NCBI GenBank assembly: GCA_910574455.1
Contig: CAJSYZ010000005.1
Location: 620,001-684,000, forward strand
Reading direction: 5' to 3'
Source: Trichaptum fuscoviolaceum
Lineage: Eukaryota > Basidiomycota > Agaricomycetes > Hymenochaetales > Trichaptaceae
DNA length: 64,000 nt
Notes under the pieces: generated by a model
Seen by the model: the letters and a program-made list of their open reading frames with translations, nothing else
Database searches by the model: none
What the model was told of the DNA's origin: nothing
Position numbers and translations under genes: made by a program
Shown here: positions 1 to 9,878 of the stretch, piece by piece
How the letters are laid out: every line of letters starts with the position of its first letter
Numbering within the stretch: position 1 is the stretch's first letter

Positions 1-639
1 GAGGCCCGTTTGAATAGTGCTAACGGTGTTATCTTGTTGAGTAAATTGTTGAGTGCATGCTCTTGTCTTCAAAAGTTGCCAGGAGCATCGTGATTGTATC
101 TATTATTGAATTGCTTCTCGTTGAATGATCATTGTAGACTGAGGTTGTCAATGGTGTTTGCTGTCGCTTTCAAGATGTCATGAAGATGAAGGTAGCTTGA
201 AATCTCAAAACAGAGGTCCAAGTTCACTTGAGTACAGTAGTGGTAGTAGTAGTAAATCTCACTTGAGTCTGACTTGCCACCTGATGTACAGCTTCCCTCC
301 TTACGCACTGGTTTTGTCCTGAAACGCCGTTTTAAGGCCATCAGGCAGCCAGGCAACACTTCAGGCAGGCATGACAACGCTTCAACCCATTTAAGGAAGC
401 TTCAGGACGCGCCAGCCGCCGTAAGCAATCCCTGATGTATTACACTTGAGCACTGAAATCCTGACTTGCATTCTGATGCACTGAGAGACGGCTTGCATCC
501 TGAAACACTCCTTATTTCAGTGAGATAAGGCAATCAGTGTATTTTCAGACGAAGTAGCGACCCTTCAGACAGGTGCCAGCCAAATCAGGACGCGTCAGGA
601 CGCGTCAGTCGCCGTAAGCAAAAGGAAGTTTCCCTGATG
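1..639. repeat. Terminal arm of an off-window transposon (inverted copy of 5073-5711)
   Basis: Bases 1-639 are the reverse complement of 5073-5711, essentially base for base along the stretches compared. Position 1 pairs with 5711 and position 639 with 5073. The arm ends in AGTTTCCCTGATG at 639, the same terminus found at both ends of the 33-kb insertion further right. Immediately past 639 the sequence becomes the C-terminal coding part of a DJ-1-like gene on the minus strand. The arm therefore looks like the end of a sibling element whose body lies left of the window. Pairing is still perfect at base 1, so the true arm is longer than 639 bp. Confidence 0.85.
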
Positions 640-1352
640 TTTCCGATGTCATGAATCAAGCAAATGATATTGCCTATCTCAGGCGCAATAACTCCAGCCT
701 CGCGGACGAACGCGGCCATCATGTCGATTCCGTTCGTCACCGAGCCACTCGTCCATAGCCTTCCGTCCTCGCTTGTTGTCCATCGCTTGTCGACCCACTC
801 AGCGTCTGGTGCCACCTGCTTCAGAAAGGGTATTATCGCACGGGGTGCGGTTGCGCGTTGTCCCAAGATGATCCCACTTTGCAGGGCTGGCAAGATACCA
901 GTGCAGACGGTCATGACTGCTCTAACCTCAGCATTCTTGGCACGGATAAACTCTTGCTCAGCGGGCGTCGTGACGTATTTCGGATCGGGGCCTGGGATGA
1001 CGAGGTAATCCAACTTGCCAGCCGTCTCAAAAGAGTGCTGTTTAAAGCCAATGTTATTAGGGTAGGTTCGCTTTTGCAATGTTGATGTCATTAACGTGCT
1101 GCCACTTACGGTGATGACAATGTTACCATTGCTGACTAGGGTCAATTTCTCATGAGGTCCGGGCCCGCTCTCAGAGATGTATAGGATATCGATACGTTTG
1201 GCCTTGGGTAGAAGAGCTTCCATCTGTGGGAGACCGCCGATCTTGAGGTAACTCGGGTCGCAAGAGCTGAGTACATCGCAGGATGCAAGGTCCAGAAGTT
1301 GGACACCGCCGCCGACGACCAGAACGCCGACTTTAAGAGCTTCGCCAGACAT
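640..1352 (-). pseudogene. DJ-1/PfpI-family protein, 3' end cut off by a transposon (DJ-1 copy 1)
   Basis: This reads as a DJ-1/PfpI (class I glutamine amidotransferase-like) protein starting MSGEALKVGVLVV, with the nucleophile-elbow cysteine in TVCTG. It is a close paralogue of the complete gene at 45,756-46,520. The two match up to LIHDIGN. At that point this copy runs into the transposon terminus at 639 and reads about 17 unrelated residues, losing the native tail. As in the paralogue, a short GT-AG micro-intron may lie after the VITV strand, because the paralogues differ in length there. A TATA-like TTATATA on the minus strand at 1435-1441 lies about 85 bp upstream, so it may still be transcribed. 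Function in this clade (glyoxalase, isonitrile hydratase-like or other) cannot be assigned. Confidence 0.8.
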
Positions 1353-1950
1353 CGTGGGTTAGGAACAATTGAGGGTGTTCAGGGAAAGTCGTCTTGCAGG
1401 AATGACTGATCTTGTTATGTTTAGAATTACCAGCTTATATACCCCTTGCTTCCTTGAAGCTCGGAACTATGCTTAATAACTCGAGTACATCGGAGCAGCG
1501 TGCATCACGATGAAGAACAACGCAACTGAATTGCTATAGCTACTAGTGATAGCGTGAGGAAGCCGCTGCGGACTATCCGCCAAGAAACCTTCAGTGTGAA
1601 GGTTGCGATCATCGAATTTTGATCATGTTCCTGAGAGGTTTGTCCATCGACCAGTGATAGTCTTCCGCAGTGTTGAATCTGATAGCCTCACCTGACTACG
1701 TTCTTCTTATTACGTGCGTGTTTGTCGTGTCGACAGTTATCTCTGGTCGACAATTTTCGCTGCAACAGCTTCAACAAATACTTGTAGGGCTAGTCTCAGA
1801 ATCGTCGTGGGATACTACGTGGCAGCACTCTACTCTCTTTTGTCATCTACATCAAATGAGTTCTTAGTCTGCTACCTCCGCATACATGCACAATCCAAAG
1901 AAGCAATTGACAAGGTGAGTTATGTCAATCCAGGAACTTGAAAGTAGTAA
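1353..1950 (-). pseudogene. DJ-1 upstream region with decayed remnant of a neighbouring gene
   Basis: This stretch is the inverted counterpart of about 45,100-45,755. It holds the DJ-1 promoter (TATA near 1435-1441) and, at roughly 1600-1880, the minus-strand counterpart of the last exon of the hypothetical gene at 44,565-45,401. The exon opening FDVD-KR is still readable, but it is followed by an in-frame TAG where the other copy continues. No functional gene was seen here. Homology to the right-hand copy fades near 1880, and the separate duplicated block P starts near 1950. Confidence 0.55.
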
Positions 1951-2195
1951 GCCAGTGGATGAGCCATCACAAAGGTGCGAAAAAGCATGTGTCAAAAAAG
2001 AAAAGAAACAACTTGAAGCTAACTTGAACTTGAAGGGTAACCTGGCTTACATAACTTAGTAACAAATTCCATTAATAATGTATTGCTTACATAGGCAGCA
2101 ACATTTAAGGTAGTATTTGTTACTTAAGTTGCTCTTGCTCCCAACCACAGCATCGACAAATAATACTCCTTTGTTCTGGCATTCATGGACACTCC

Positions 2196-2336
2196 CCGTT
2201 CAAGGTTTCACTTATCCAGCGCACGCCCGAGGTAGTCATTCGCATGTTGAACGGTGACCGTCCGCATCACTCGTCAAATCTGAACCCGAAGGTTCCTCTG
2301 CGCGGATTCTGTGATGATGTGGGATCCTGCACATAG
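2196..2336 (+). pseudogene. Protein-kinase C-lobe fragment
   Basis: The frame reads RTPEVVIRMLNGDRP and then KVPLRG before ending in TAG. This matches RTPEVLIRMQNGDRP and EVPLRG in the last exon of the complete kinase at 58,279-60,241. No upstream catalytic region is present, so this is a stranded tail exon. The equivalent fragment in the inverted block is at about 56,475-56,600. It indicates that block P was copied from sequence next to a kinase of this family. Confidence 0.75.
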
Positions 2337-2771
2337 TCCAACAATTGTGCTCAGGCTCACTCGTTTGTCTCGACAATGATCATGATGCACGAACATACAT
2401 ACTGCTCTGCCAGCATTTCGTGAGTAGTGCTAGACGTCAGCCTCTGCATTCGAAAACCGACTTCCCTCATTGGACTGCTCTGTCGCTTTGTGCAACCAAG
2501 TTGTTCGAACTTTGGAATGCACTTCTCTCTAATTCTGTACCTCTAATCGATGAATCCGATCGAACATGATTAGTGCATCTATATTTACAAGGTTAGTGCC
2601 CGACTCAGGCTACTACATGGCCATATAGCATGACTCGAACCGAACATGTTTGCATCTATCTTTCCAGGGTAAGCGCCCGACTGCATGGTCATATAACATG
2701 ACTCGAATGCTGGCCTTCTTTCCCCCAGCTTCCCATGCGAACGGCTCTCCTCTGTTCCAGCGACAGCAACA
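2337..2771. other. Intergenic region upstream of alpha
   Basis: No coding exon was recognised. The stretch includes two partly repeated phrases (GTTAGTGCCCGACTCAGG and GTAAGCGCCCGACTGCATGG) around copies of ATGACTCGAA, which suggests a short local duplication upstream of the alpha start. The inverted block has the same arrangement near 56,100-56,230. Confidence 0.4.
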
Positions 2772-3767
2772 ATGGAAGCACCCTCAGACTCGATGAAAAA
2801 CACGTCTAATACCGATGTTGGTAGTCAAACGGATCCCGCACTGGACTATCGCAGGACACAAGAAAAGAGCAGTGGCAGTAGGAATGCACAGAATGATGTC
2901 GGTTCGTCACATTTACCTCGATGCATGTCTGCCGCTATGGCTGATATAAATCATGATTATTATAAAGATACCGCCGACGATATCAAGGACGGTGCAAAGA
3001 CTGATGTCCCGTTAGACCAAGACCGCGTCACAGGAATCGAAGACATTCTGAATAGATACATAGGGATTGAGGAGGCGCGTCTTTCAGCACAGAAGACAAT
3101 GGCAGGTGCGTACAGTGATTTGTAGATCAGCTACTAGCTGAGAGTCGCAAACCTAGAGAAATTGAGGAAGTTCAAATCAGCGCATGAAGAAGCCTGTATC
3201 AATTGTATGCGCCCTGCCAGTGAAATTTCCTATGCCAGTGCATACACTATCCACTGTATGTTGTTCATTGTACTCGCAATTGATTGCTTTCCTAACCTTC
3301 AGCTGTAGGCATAACATCGGATGAGTGTAAAAAGAAATTGGGGAAAGCGCGAAAAGAGCTTGAATATGAACGAATTGAAGCGATATGCACGGGAATTCGT
3401 TGTAGTATTGCAACCAAAGCGATTGACATGATGATTACGCCTGGGAGTGAGTGCAGTTTAAACTATAGAATCACGGAGGTATCAGGTTGTAACCTTTTTC
3501 CAAGTTTGTTCTTCAGATGATATTGAACGATTGAACGAGGACGCGGCCGCTGCCAATAGACTTATTACCCTCAACAGGATCATGAATGGCAGGTCACCAT
3601 ACGAAGACTACACTTTTACCAATCCGAGAGACTGGGAACAATTCGACTCAAGATCCCTTGCTCTCGAAGCTCTCATAGAAGAAAAGACTACTAGAGAGAT
3701 TGAAGCAAAACTGAAAGAATTACATGCTGTCAAGGAGAAAGTAGCAGCTAAGAAGAATGCAAAGTAA
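2772..3767 (+). CDS. Small coiled-coil protein alpha (unknown family)
   Basis: No known family was recognised. The gene appears split into several short exons, starting at ATG 2772 (MEAPSDSMKN) and ending at TAA 3767. The first exon has a polar segment with NTDVGSQTDPALDYRR. The next (from MADINHD) is acidic and helical. A middle exon near 3310-3430 carries CKKKLGKARKELEYERIEA. The last exon (about 3515-3767) is charged and strongly helical, ending in KKNAK. The N-terminal motif resembles NNDVAVEAVPALD of beta and KNDVAVETDPELD of gamma, so the three are paralogues. The copy at 55,045-56,043 is near-identical. A structural coiled-coil role is an inference only. Confidence 0.6.
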
Positions 3768-4151
3768 TCGAAGCATTTGGGTTGGCTACATTTCATTTAG
3801 TGGTTGTACAATGATGGAATAATTAGTTAAAATTGCTTTTCTCCAACAATAAATATGTCGAGAGAATTGCAAACTTGCACCTCATGCCAGTGCGTGAAAC
3901 CTGCCACAAAAGAAACTGGATAAATCATGTCGGTGTAGGCAAATACTGTGTCGAGACAAAGAAACGGTAAAAGGCAACTGTAACTTGTAAGTGCTATCCT
4001 AACTTGAACTTGAAGCCCTCGGGTCCGTCATCATGATGCCAGTCACCACTTGAGCGCGCATGACTCAAACGCCCACCGTGACTCTTATTCCCAGCTTGCT
4101 GCCAGTGCTTAATATGTCAAGCTTTAACAGCTCTCCTTTGCCCCAGCAGCC
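3768..4151. other. Spacer between alpha and beta
   Basis: No gene was seen. It contains the short motif AACTTGAACTTGAAG near 4000-4015, a member of the TTCAAGTT-type repeats scattered through the window. The inverted block has the matching spacer at about 54,663-55,044. Confidence 0.5.
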
Positions 4152-5107
4152 ATGGACACACTCTTCGGAAACATCTTCAACAACGATGTGGCAGTCGAAG
4201 CGGTGCCCGCGCTGGACCTAAGTTCAAAGCAAGAAGGGAGCAGTGGCAGTAAATTCGGACAACGTACTACCAATGATGAAGTCGGTCAGTTATAGTGAAT
4301 ACACCTCTCCGTACACCTGCAGCCATGGCTGACATGATTGTGAGGACAGAACTCGCTTTTGAGATTGGGAGCGGTCTTCTGACCGAGGTCAGGAAGCTGC
4401 AGGGTCTTTTGACGGAACGCGATCGAGTGATACAGGACATGAAGGATGGGCACGAGAAAGTCATTGAGAACTACAAGGAGGGGCTGAGAACACAGAAGCA
4501 AGTTGCAGGTGCGTAGGCTGCTCTGCAGATGATACAGTAACGGCGGGCCTCTCGTTCTGACCCATATTACGAATTCAGACAAGTACAAGAAGGAGAACAA
4601 GAAGCTTGAAAATACACTTCAAGGACTCCGTACTCAACTCTCTGATGCGCAATACAGTACGTGGCCTACATCAGATGCGATGCAATGCGACAGGCTGCTC
4701 TTAAGATCTCTCCACTTTAGCTAAAACAACGGATTCCAATGTTATTCGAAACCTTAAAATAACGGTTCAAGAACTCTCCTATGAGCTCCTCGAAGCAAAA
4801 GCCACTCTTGAACAAGGAGAAGCTGAGATCAAGCGGCTCACCAAGGCCCTTGAGGGTGCGTGTACTGCAGAAAGTCTGTCTGTGTCCTCGTCTGACATCC
4901 ACAATCCAGATAAAAATGCGGAAGAGGCAATTCACAAAGTGAGTTGTATCAACAGACGAACCTTGGGCCCGGCTCTCTGACACACAATCTACCACTGAAT
5001 AGAGGGCAACCAAGCCTGCAGATGCAACTTCAGAGGGGGACGTCAATGGTTGCGCTCTCGAGAGGACAGCTCCATCAGGGAAACTTCCTTTTGCTTACGG
5101 CGACTGA
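4152..5107 (+). pseudogene. Coiled-coil protein beta, broken by the 33-kb insertion
   Basis: The gene starts MDTLFGNIFNNDVAVEAVPALD and continues over several short exons. These are MADMIVRTELAFEIGSGLL, DKYKKENKKLENTLQGLRTQ, and a coiled-coil exon with NLKITVQELSYELLEAKATL and IKRLTKALEG. It then reads DKNAEEAIHK. The final exon is entered near 5004 and interrupted at 5072/5073. Beyond that point it reads about 11 residues from the transposon terminus, ending in TGA at 5107. The native tail (ERPGVHSTVPRDEV to CCYRLNL) survives separately at 38,174-38,364. The paralogous copy at 53,578-54,662 is uninterrupted. All introns keep GT-AG signals, so a chimeric product is possible but unproven. Confidence 0.75.
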
Positions 5108-5711
5108 CGCGTCCTGACGCGTCCTGATTTGGCTGGCACCTGTCTGAAGGGTCGCTACTTCGTCTGAAAATACACTGATTGCCTTATCTCACTGAAATAA
5201 GGAGTGTTTCAGGATGCAAGCCGTCTCTCAGTGCATCAGAATGCAAGTCAGGATTTCAGTGCTCAAGTGTAATACATCAGGGATTGCTTACGGCGGCTGG
5301 CGCGTCCTGAAGCTTCCTTAAATGGGTTGAAGTGTTGTCATGCCTGCCTGAAGTGTTGCCTGGCTGCCTGATGGCCTTAAAACAGCGTTTCAGGACAAAA
5401 CCAGTGCGTAAGGAGGGAAGCTGTACATCAGGTGGCAAGTCAGACTCAAGTGAGATTTACTACTACTACCACTACTGTACTCAAGTGAACTTGGACCTCT
5501 GTTTTGAGATTTCAAGCTACCTTCATCTTCATGACATCTTGAAAGCGACAGCAAACACCATTGACAACCTCAGTCTACAATGATCATTCAACGAGAAGCA
5601 ATTCAATAATAGATACAATCACGATGCTCCTGGCAACTTTTGAAGACAAGAGCATGCACTCAACAATTTACTCAACAAGATAACACCGTTAGCACTATTC
5701 AAACGGGCCTC
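5073..5711. repeat. Left terminal region of the 33-kb element (copy of 1-639)
   Basis: It begins CATCAGGGAAACT at 5073. The region contains a tandem ACGCGTCCTG pair near 5107-5127 and an untemplated-looking polypeptide frame that is also present in the 1-639 copy, so that frame is not counted as a gene. Identity to the off-window element continues to at least 5711, four bases short of the exonuclease stop codon. The duplicated arm may therefore include that gene. Confidence 0.8.
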
Positions 5712-5714
5712 AGC

Positions 5715-6572
5715 CTACTCAATATCGAGCATTGGGAAGTGATGGATTACTGTATCCGGTAAGGCCAAGGCATCTTGATTCAAGACGGAAGCAACAGCAA
5801 ACGTGCTGTGCGCGTCGATTGCCGCATCTAATAGAGCAGATGCAAGTGAGAAGATGGTCAGCCTGAGTGACAACTTCAAAAGGATAACTTACAATGGACT
5901 TGAGCAGCCGACAGCTCAACTTCGGCCCAATTGCTCATCGTGACCAAGACATCTTTTTCGATGTTTGTCTGCAGGAGCCTGCCCGCCATCTCCTCCAGCT
6001 TTATAAACGGTTGCGGAAACTTGAACCAGAGACGGGGGTTCAGAAGCAGCTGGAGCCAAGTTGGCGTTCTTGGCCAGAAATCGGGGTAAACGAAGCGCGC
6101 CCAATCTGTCAAATCGACACAGGAGGATACGGGAATGTCAAATTTATTCCTGATGCGAGTCGCATCACCTGCCAATTAGTTCAGTTATGCCGCATAATGA
6201 GAGAAGAAATGGGATTGTCGTACCAGCGATTCCTGCTGACACTTTCCATACAGTTTCATCACCTAATAATTGTTCCAATCTTGGGGGAAGAGCATTAAGT
6301 AGATGAGTCCGGAGGAGGAACACATGTTGCTGAACCGCGAGTTGGATGAGGTCCACGCGATATAGCTCTGGTGAGTTACTCGCCCATTCAATGTCGAGGG
6401 CAACGAAGCGTCGTTCCGGGGCATCCGGCAAGGAAGCATAGATGACGTCTACGGCATTCTCCATCGTCGCGGTGGTCAGACATACTTCAGGAACAAGAGG
6501 TCCGAGTGTATAACTGCGAAGTTGAAGAAGAGGCGTTGGCGGAACCCCCAGGTAGTCGAGGAGATGTTGCAT
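5715..6572 (-). CDS. DEDDy-type 3'-5' exonuclease (WRN-exo/RNase D-like)
   Basis: The fold is that of the ribonuclease H-like 3'-5' exonuclease family, which removes nucleotides from DNA or RNA 3' ends using two metal ions. Exon 1 starts at ATG 6572 and carries the Exo I motif FVALDIEW (D..E). An intron of about 60 nt after KVSAGIAG leads to DATRIRNKFDIPV and CVDLTDWARF (Exo II region). A second intron after AQVH joins to YAAIDAH, recreating the canonical Exo III Y-x3-D. The stop is at 5715-5717. All catalytic positions look intact, so the gene may be functional. It lies just inside the terminal arm of the transposon and is probably cargo or an accessory gene. Its substrate is unknown, and no helicase domain is present. 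Confidence 0.8.
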
Positions 6573-7478
6573 CTGTTTGTGAAGCTGGCAAAAAGTCAGT
6601 GCAGTGATTTTGAGAGGAAATAGAAAGTAAGCACGATTTTTTGCATCCTAGATATCCTCCTTTGTGTCCAAGGAAGTCTTCGCGCGATGCGTACTCGAAG
6701 CACAGCATGGTCAATCAATAGGAGCATGTGGAGCCCCAACAGAATGTGATAAAAGTTCATGGCAAAGGGTTGAATGGGTGGGTGGGTGGCGGGGAGGGGC
6801 GACACCCACTCCGAGTTCACATTTATACAAAGCTCTTGCACGCATTTTTCTGATGCCTTATTCTTCTGGGAAAAGAAGAGAGGAATCTATCAGTGCATTG
6901 TACTATGGCTCGGATAAACCTCAAGCTAAACTGACAGGAGATAAGAAGGATTTCTTCTAGATGACTCGATTATGAGGCTTCTTTTCATTTTATGCACAAA
7001 CAAACAAGAAAGTGAGTCAGGTTAACTCCGAAGAAGTCGGGAAGACATAGCTCACTACACAAGAAGCTGTTTCATCAGCTCTAGAAGGCAAAGCCACGAG
7101 TAAGCCGTCATACAATCAGTCATCCCTGGACACAACTCGAAACCGGAACCATGCCGATATGGGAAATGGGATCAATGCACCCCAATCCGCTTTGAAAGAA
7201 GTAGATTGAATGAAGGCACGTTTCTTGACCTTAGAGCTGGGGGGATTGCGCTGTCGGCCGATAATCGACTTATTCTGCATATTGAAACCGAGCGATCTCC
7301 GTTTCGGCGGCAATGGTGGTGGCACAGAGGTGTTTGTCGAGGAATAGGACATGACTACTTGAACGATATCTAAGATGAAGTAATACTTTTTCCCGTTTGA
7401 TGCATTCGCAATTTGCGTCGTGAGCTGCTTTGCCAACGTCAGGTAGACTGTTTGACGTACCTCTCATCAATGAGCTCG
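6573..7478. other. Region without a recognisable gene
   Basis: No convincing exon was found. The part next to the BCS1 relic (7116-7478) has open minus-strand frames rich in Ser, Pro and Lys that could be a decayed C-terminal extension, but no conserved motif was recognised. Confidence 0.35.
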
Positions 7479-8521
7479 AGCTCAAGGTTGCGGTACTCGA
7501 GGCATCGGACGCAAATACCGACACCGGAATTTCCGAAATCGATCCAGAGGATGGGGTGTGGTGGGGAGGCTGATCCCATCGAGCTCGCCTTCGCGTTTGG
7601 TGATCTCGGGCTTCTTGACGTCCGCGTACAGGAAGAAGTCGCAGAAGAGCGCTTGAGCCTGCCTAGGGCTTGCGCTTTTGAAGTCGATCCAAACATCCAT
7701 GCCACCGGGGCGCGAGAGCGTGGGGTCGAAACGCTCAAGATGGTTCGTCGCTGCGACGAGAAGAGGAAGCGGCCAACAGCAGCGGCGATACCATCAAGTG
7801 CATTAAGAAGGCCAGAAAGAGAGAGCGTGTTCACGTCGGATAGAGTGTCATATTTCTTGCTTTTCTTCTTCTTGCCAATTTCTTCATTGTCGTCATCATC
7901 GTCATCTTATCCTTGTTGTCGGACAACAAAGAGCTCTTCTTCTTACCACCAGGAACACAGGTTGAGGACCCGTCGCGCAAAGTTGAGCGAGTGAATGCAG
8001 CATCAAGGTCCTCGAGAAGGACAATACACGGGGCAGGCACACGGCCCATAAGCGACGACAACGCCACATCGTTCATCCAAAAGGCGGAACGTGAGATGGC
8101 GAGAATGTCGAGCATGAGCGCGCCAGCAAGGGCATGGATCAACGATGATCTGCCCAAGCCAGGGACACGATAGAGGAAATTGTCGCGACGAGAGCGGTTA
8201 CCACGGTCAGCGCACCACTGATTCAGAAAGAGAGGTTAAACTTTCAGTCGATGTGTGGCACTTTATGTACATACCTTCTCTGATTGCAAGAAGTCCCTTG
8301 TGTCGGCAAGGAGCATCTCTTAAATCCCCGCCATGAGCCATGGAATCAGCGAAATAGATATGAATTTGATGGTCGTCTGGTGAGGCAAACTGGAAGCCTT
8401 TGAGCTCCTCATCTCCGAATGACTTGTCTCTGAAAGAAGACTTGCCCGGCAAGATGGTGCGCGCTGTCGTCTCGAACTCGTAAGCGTGCTGGCATTCTAA
8501 GCGCTTCAACAACCATAGCAT
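7479..8521 (-). pseudogene. BCS1-like AAA ATPase, degenerate
   Basis: Similarity is to the mitochondrial-chaperone-type BCS1 AAA family, which is expanded in Agaricomycetes. Recognisable blocks include KWCADRGNRSRRDNFLYRVP followed by SLIHALAGALMLDI, the Walker B-like CIVLLEDLDAAFTRS, LSLSGLLNALDGIAAA, and PGRMDVWIDF-like sequence. The P-loop reads VPGLGRSS in place of the usual GxPGxGKT/S, so the essential lysine is gone. The sensor/arginine-finger region switches frame near 7700-7750: the two halves of the AAA domain are open in different frames. The upstream part (8207-8521) is a partial N-terminal region. It is therefore not expected to hydrolyse ATP. Confidence 0.8.
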
Positions 8522-9123
8522 CAGCCAGTCATGTAGTTGTGTTCATCGGGTCATGAGCTATTGTTGCAATAGCGGATAACTACTAGGGCTACTTACCAGT
8601 CCCCACAACAATGAAAGTGTCTCCGGAAGTCTCTAGTTTCCAACCTGACCATGGCTGTCAGTGGTGGTAGCGGACGACGGAGGGCCTGTGATGCCAGTGT
8701 CAGACCCCACGTGGGAAGTCATCATGTCGATGCTGGGTACTACTAGTAGCAGGATGCGATGGCAATGGTGGTGGTGCTGTCTGGCGGTGTTCCAGAATTG
8801 CACCATCTTGCGTGCGCTGTAAACGGTGTGAGCTAGGATTCTGTATCAAATGGTATGTAAATAACGTGAAGTAAAAGGATTGAGAAGGAGAATAAACTCA
8901 CCAGCCTTGAACTCCTGTGCCATGCTCGTGCAGACCTCTGTCTCCCATTCCGCCCAGATCTGTTATGACATAATTTAGTACAAAGTGCAGGAGAGCAGCG
9001 CATGGAAGATGTCATATGTGAAGGAGACAGCGCCAAGGTTGAAGAAAATGACAAGCCTCAAGGTAGTGCAAGAGGATGAGATGAGAGAGTTTGTGCGCAT
9101 GGTGGGGGAGTTGAGGAAGGGGC
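8522..9123. other. Region without a recognisable gene
   Basis: Several short frames are open but none shows a conserved motif or consistent splice structure. It may be remnant N-terminal sequence of the BCS1-like gene. Confidence 0.3.
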
Positions 9124-9342
9124 TCAGTCTGGGAAAAGGCGAGCGGCGATGTCCACGTTGGGCTCTTGCTGACTCGGAGTCGGGAAAACAATACTACCAA
9201 GTTGCGTGTCTGTCTTTGAATCAAGGTTGGTCGCAAAGCCCATTTGTTCCAGCTCCTCCGTCGTCTGCCAGAAGGCAATAGCATAAGTCAAGCCATCCAG
9301 TTCCCTCTGACCTAGAACGTCCCGAGAATAACAACCGGTCAT
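9124..9342 (-). pseudogene. Relic of a second protease C-terminus
   Basis: The frame reads LDGLTYAIAFWQTTEELEQM. This aligns with HDGFTYGVPIWQQLSEMRTS in the protease at 9879-11,100 (DG.TY...W.....EM). Only this C-terminal segment remains and no GDSG motif is nearby. This points to a duplicated and decayed protease gene. Confidence 0.5.
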
Positions 9343-9878
9343 TCCATTAAAATTATTATACCTAATAGTTGTCGAGCAGAGCAGTTGTAGTAGTAGCCGG
9401 ACCGACCTTCGCCCCTCAGGCTTAGTTTACTAGTACTAGTAGTTTCCGACTTCAAGCTGACCTCCGAATCGGAAGAACTTCCGAGTCAGAGCCTGAGACC
9501 GAGTCGTGGGACTTCAAGTTCAGCTCAAAAGTTCAAGTTGCCGAACCCGTAACGATGTTCGGTCTTCAGGTTGGTAGACCCGGATTCGAGCCAGTCGTGA
9601 ATTTATCGAGCAGTAATTAGAGCATCACTGGTGCCAGTGAGTCCAAGTCCGACTCGGAATAGTTAGTAAACAATTCATATCGTTTTTTATTTACATACAG
9701 TCATACAACAACTTGAATACCGATGCACAGAAAACACAAGTATAAGGTCGACGAACACAGAACAGGAGACAAACATACAAAGACACAACTTGAATACTAG
9801 TGGTATGCACTGGTATGAGGTAATGCTACGAAAAGAAAACAGTTAGAAATAGTTTGAGTACAAGCCTGAGTCCTCAGG
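9343..9878. other. Motif-rich non-coding spacer
   Basis: No gene was seen. Short near-palindromic phrases recur here: GTAGTAGTAG, ACTAGTACTAGTAG, GACTCGGA and CAAGTTCA. These recur at 11,220-11,810, 29,290-29,420, 34,370-34,450 and 39,300-39,380. Confidence 0.5.

Larger units (their letters stand above)
1950..5072 (+). repeat. Duplicated block P, left part (inverted copy at 53,740-56,868)
   Basis: This block carries a kinase fragment, alpha and the first part of beta. It is present again, inverted, at 53,740-56,868, with small differences throughout. Its continuation (38,166 to about 39,235) matches 52,690-53,730. The block was thus one unit of about 4.2 kb, now split by the insertion at 5073-38,165. 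Shared sequence begins around AGTAAGCCAGTGGATGAGCCAT at the left. Confidence 0.85.

Noticed and set aside
129..377. 82-codon frame present in both 1-639 and 5073-5711
   Set aside because: It lies within the transposon terminal arm, is conserved only because the arms are near-identical, and shows no known motif.
664..1085. Plus-strand frames across DJ-1 copy 1
   Set aside because: These are shadows of the minus-strand DJ-1 coding sequence; the same shadows occur opposite the complete copy at 46,214-46,549.
2345..2803. Short frames between the kinase relic and alpha
   Set aside because: No conserved motif; the frames change between the P copies.
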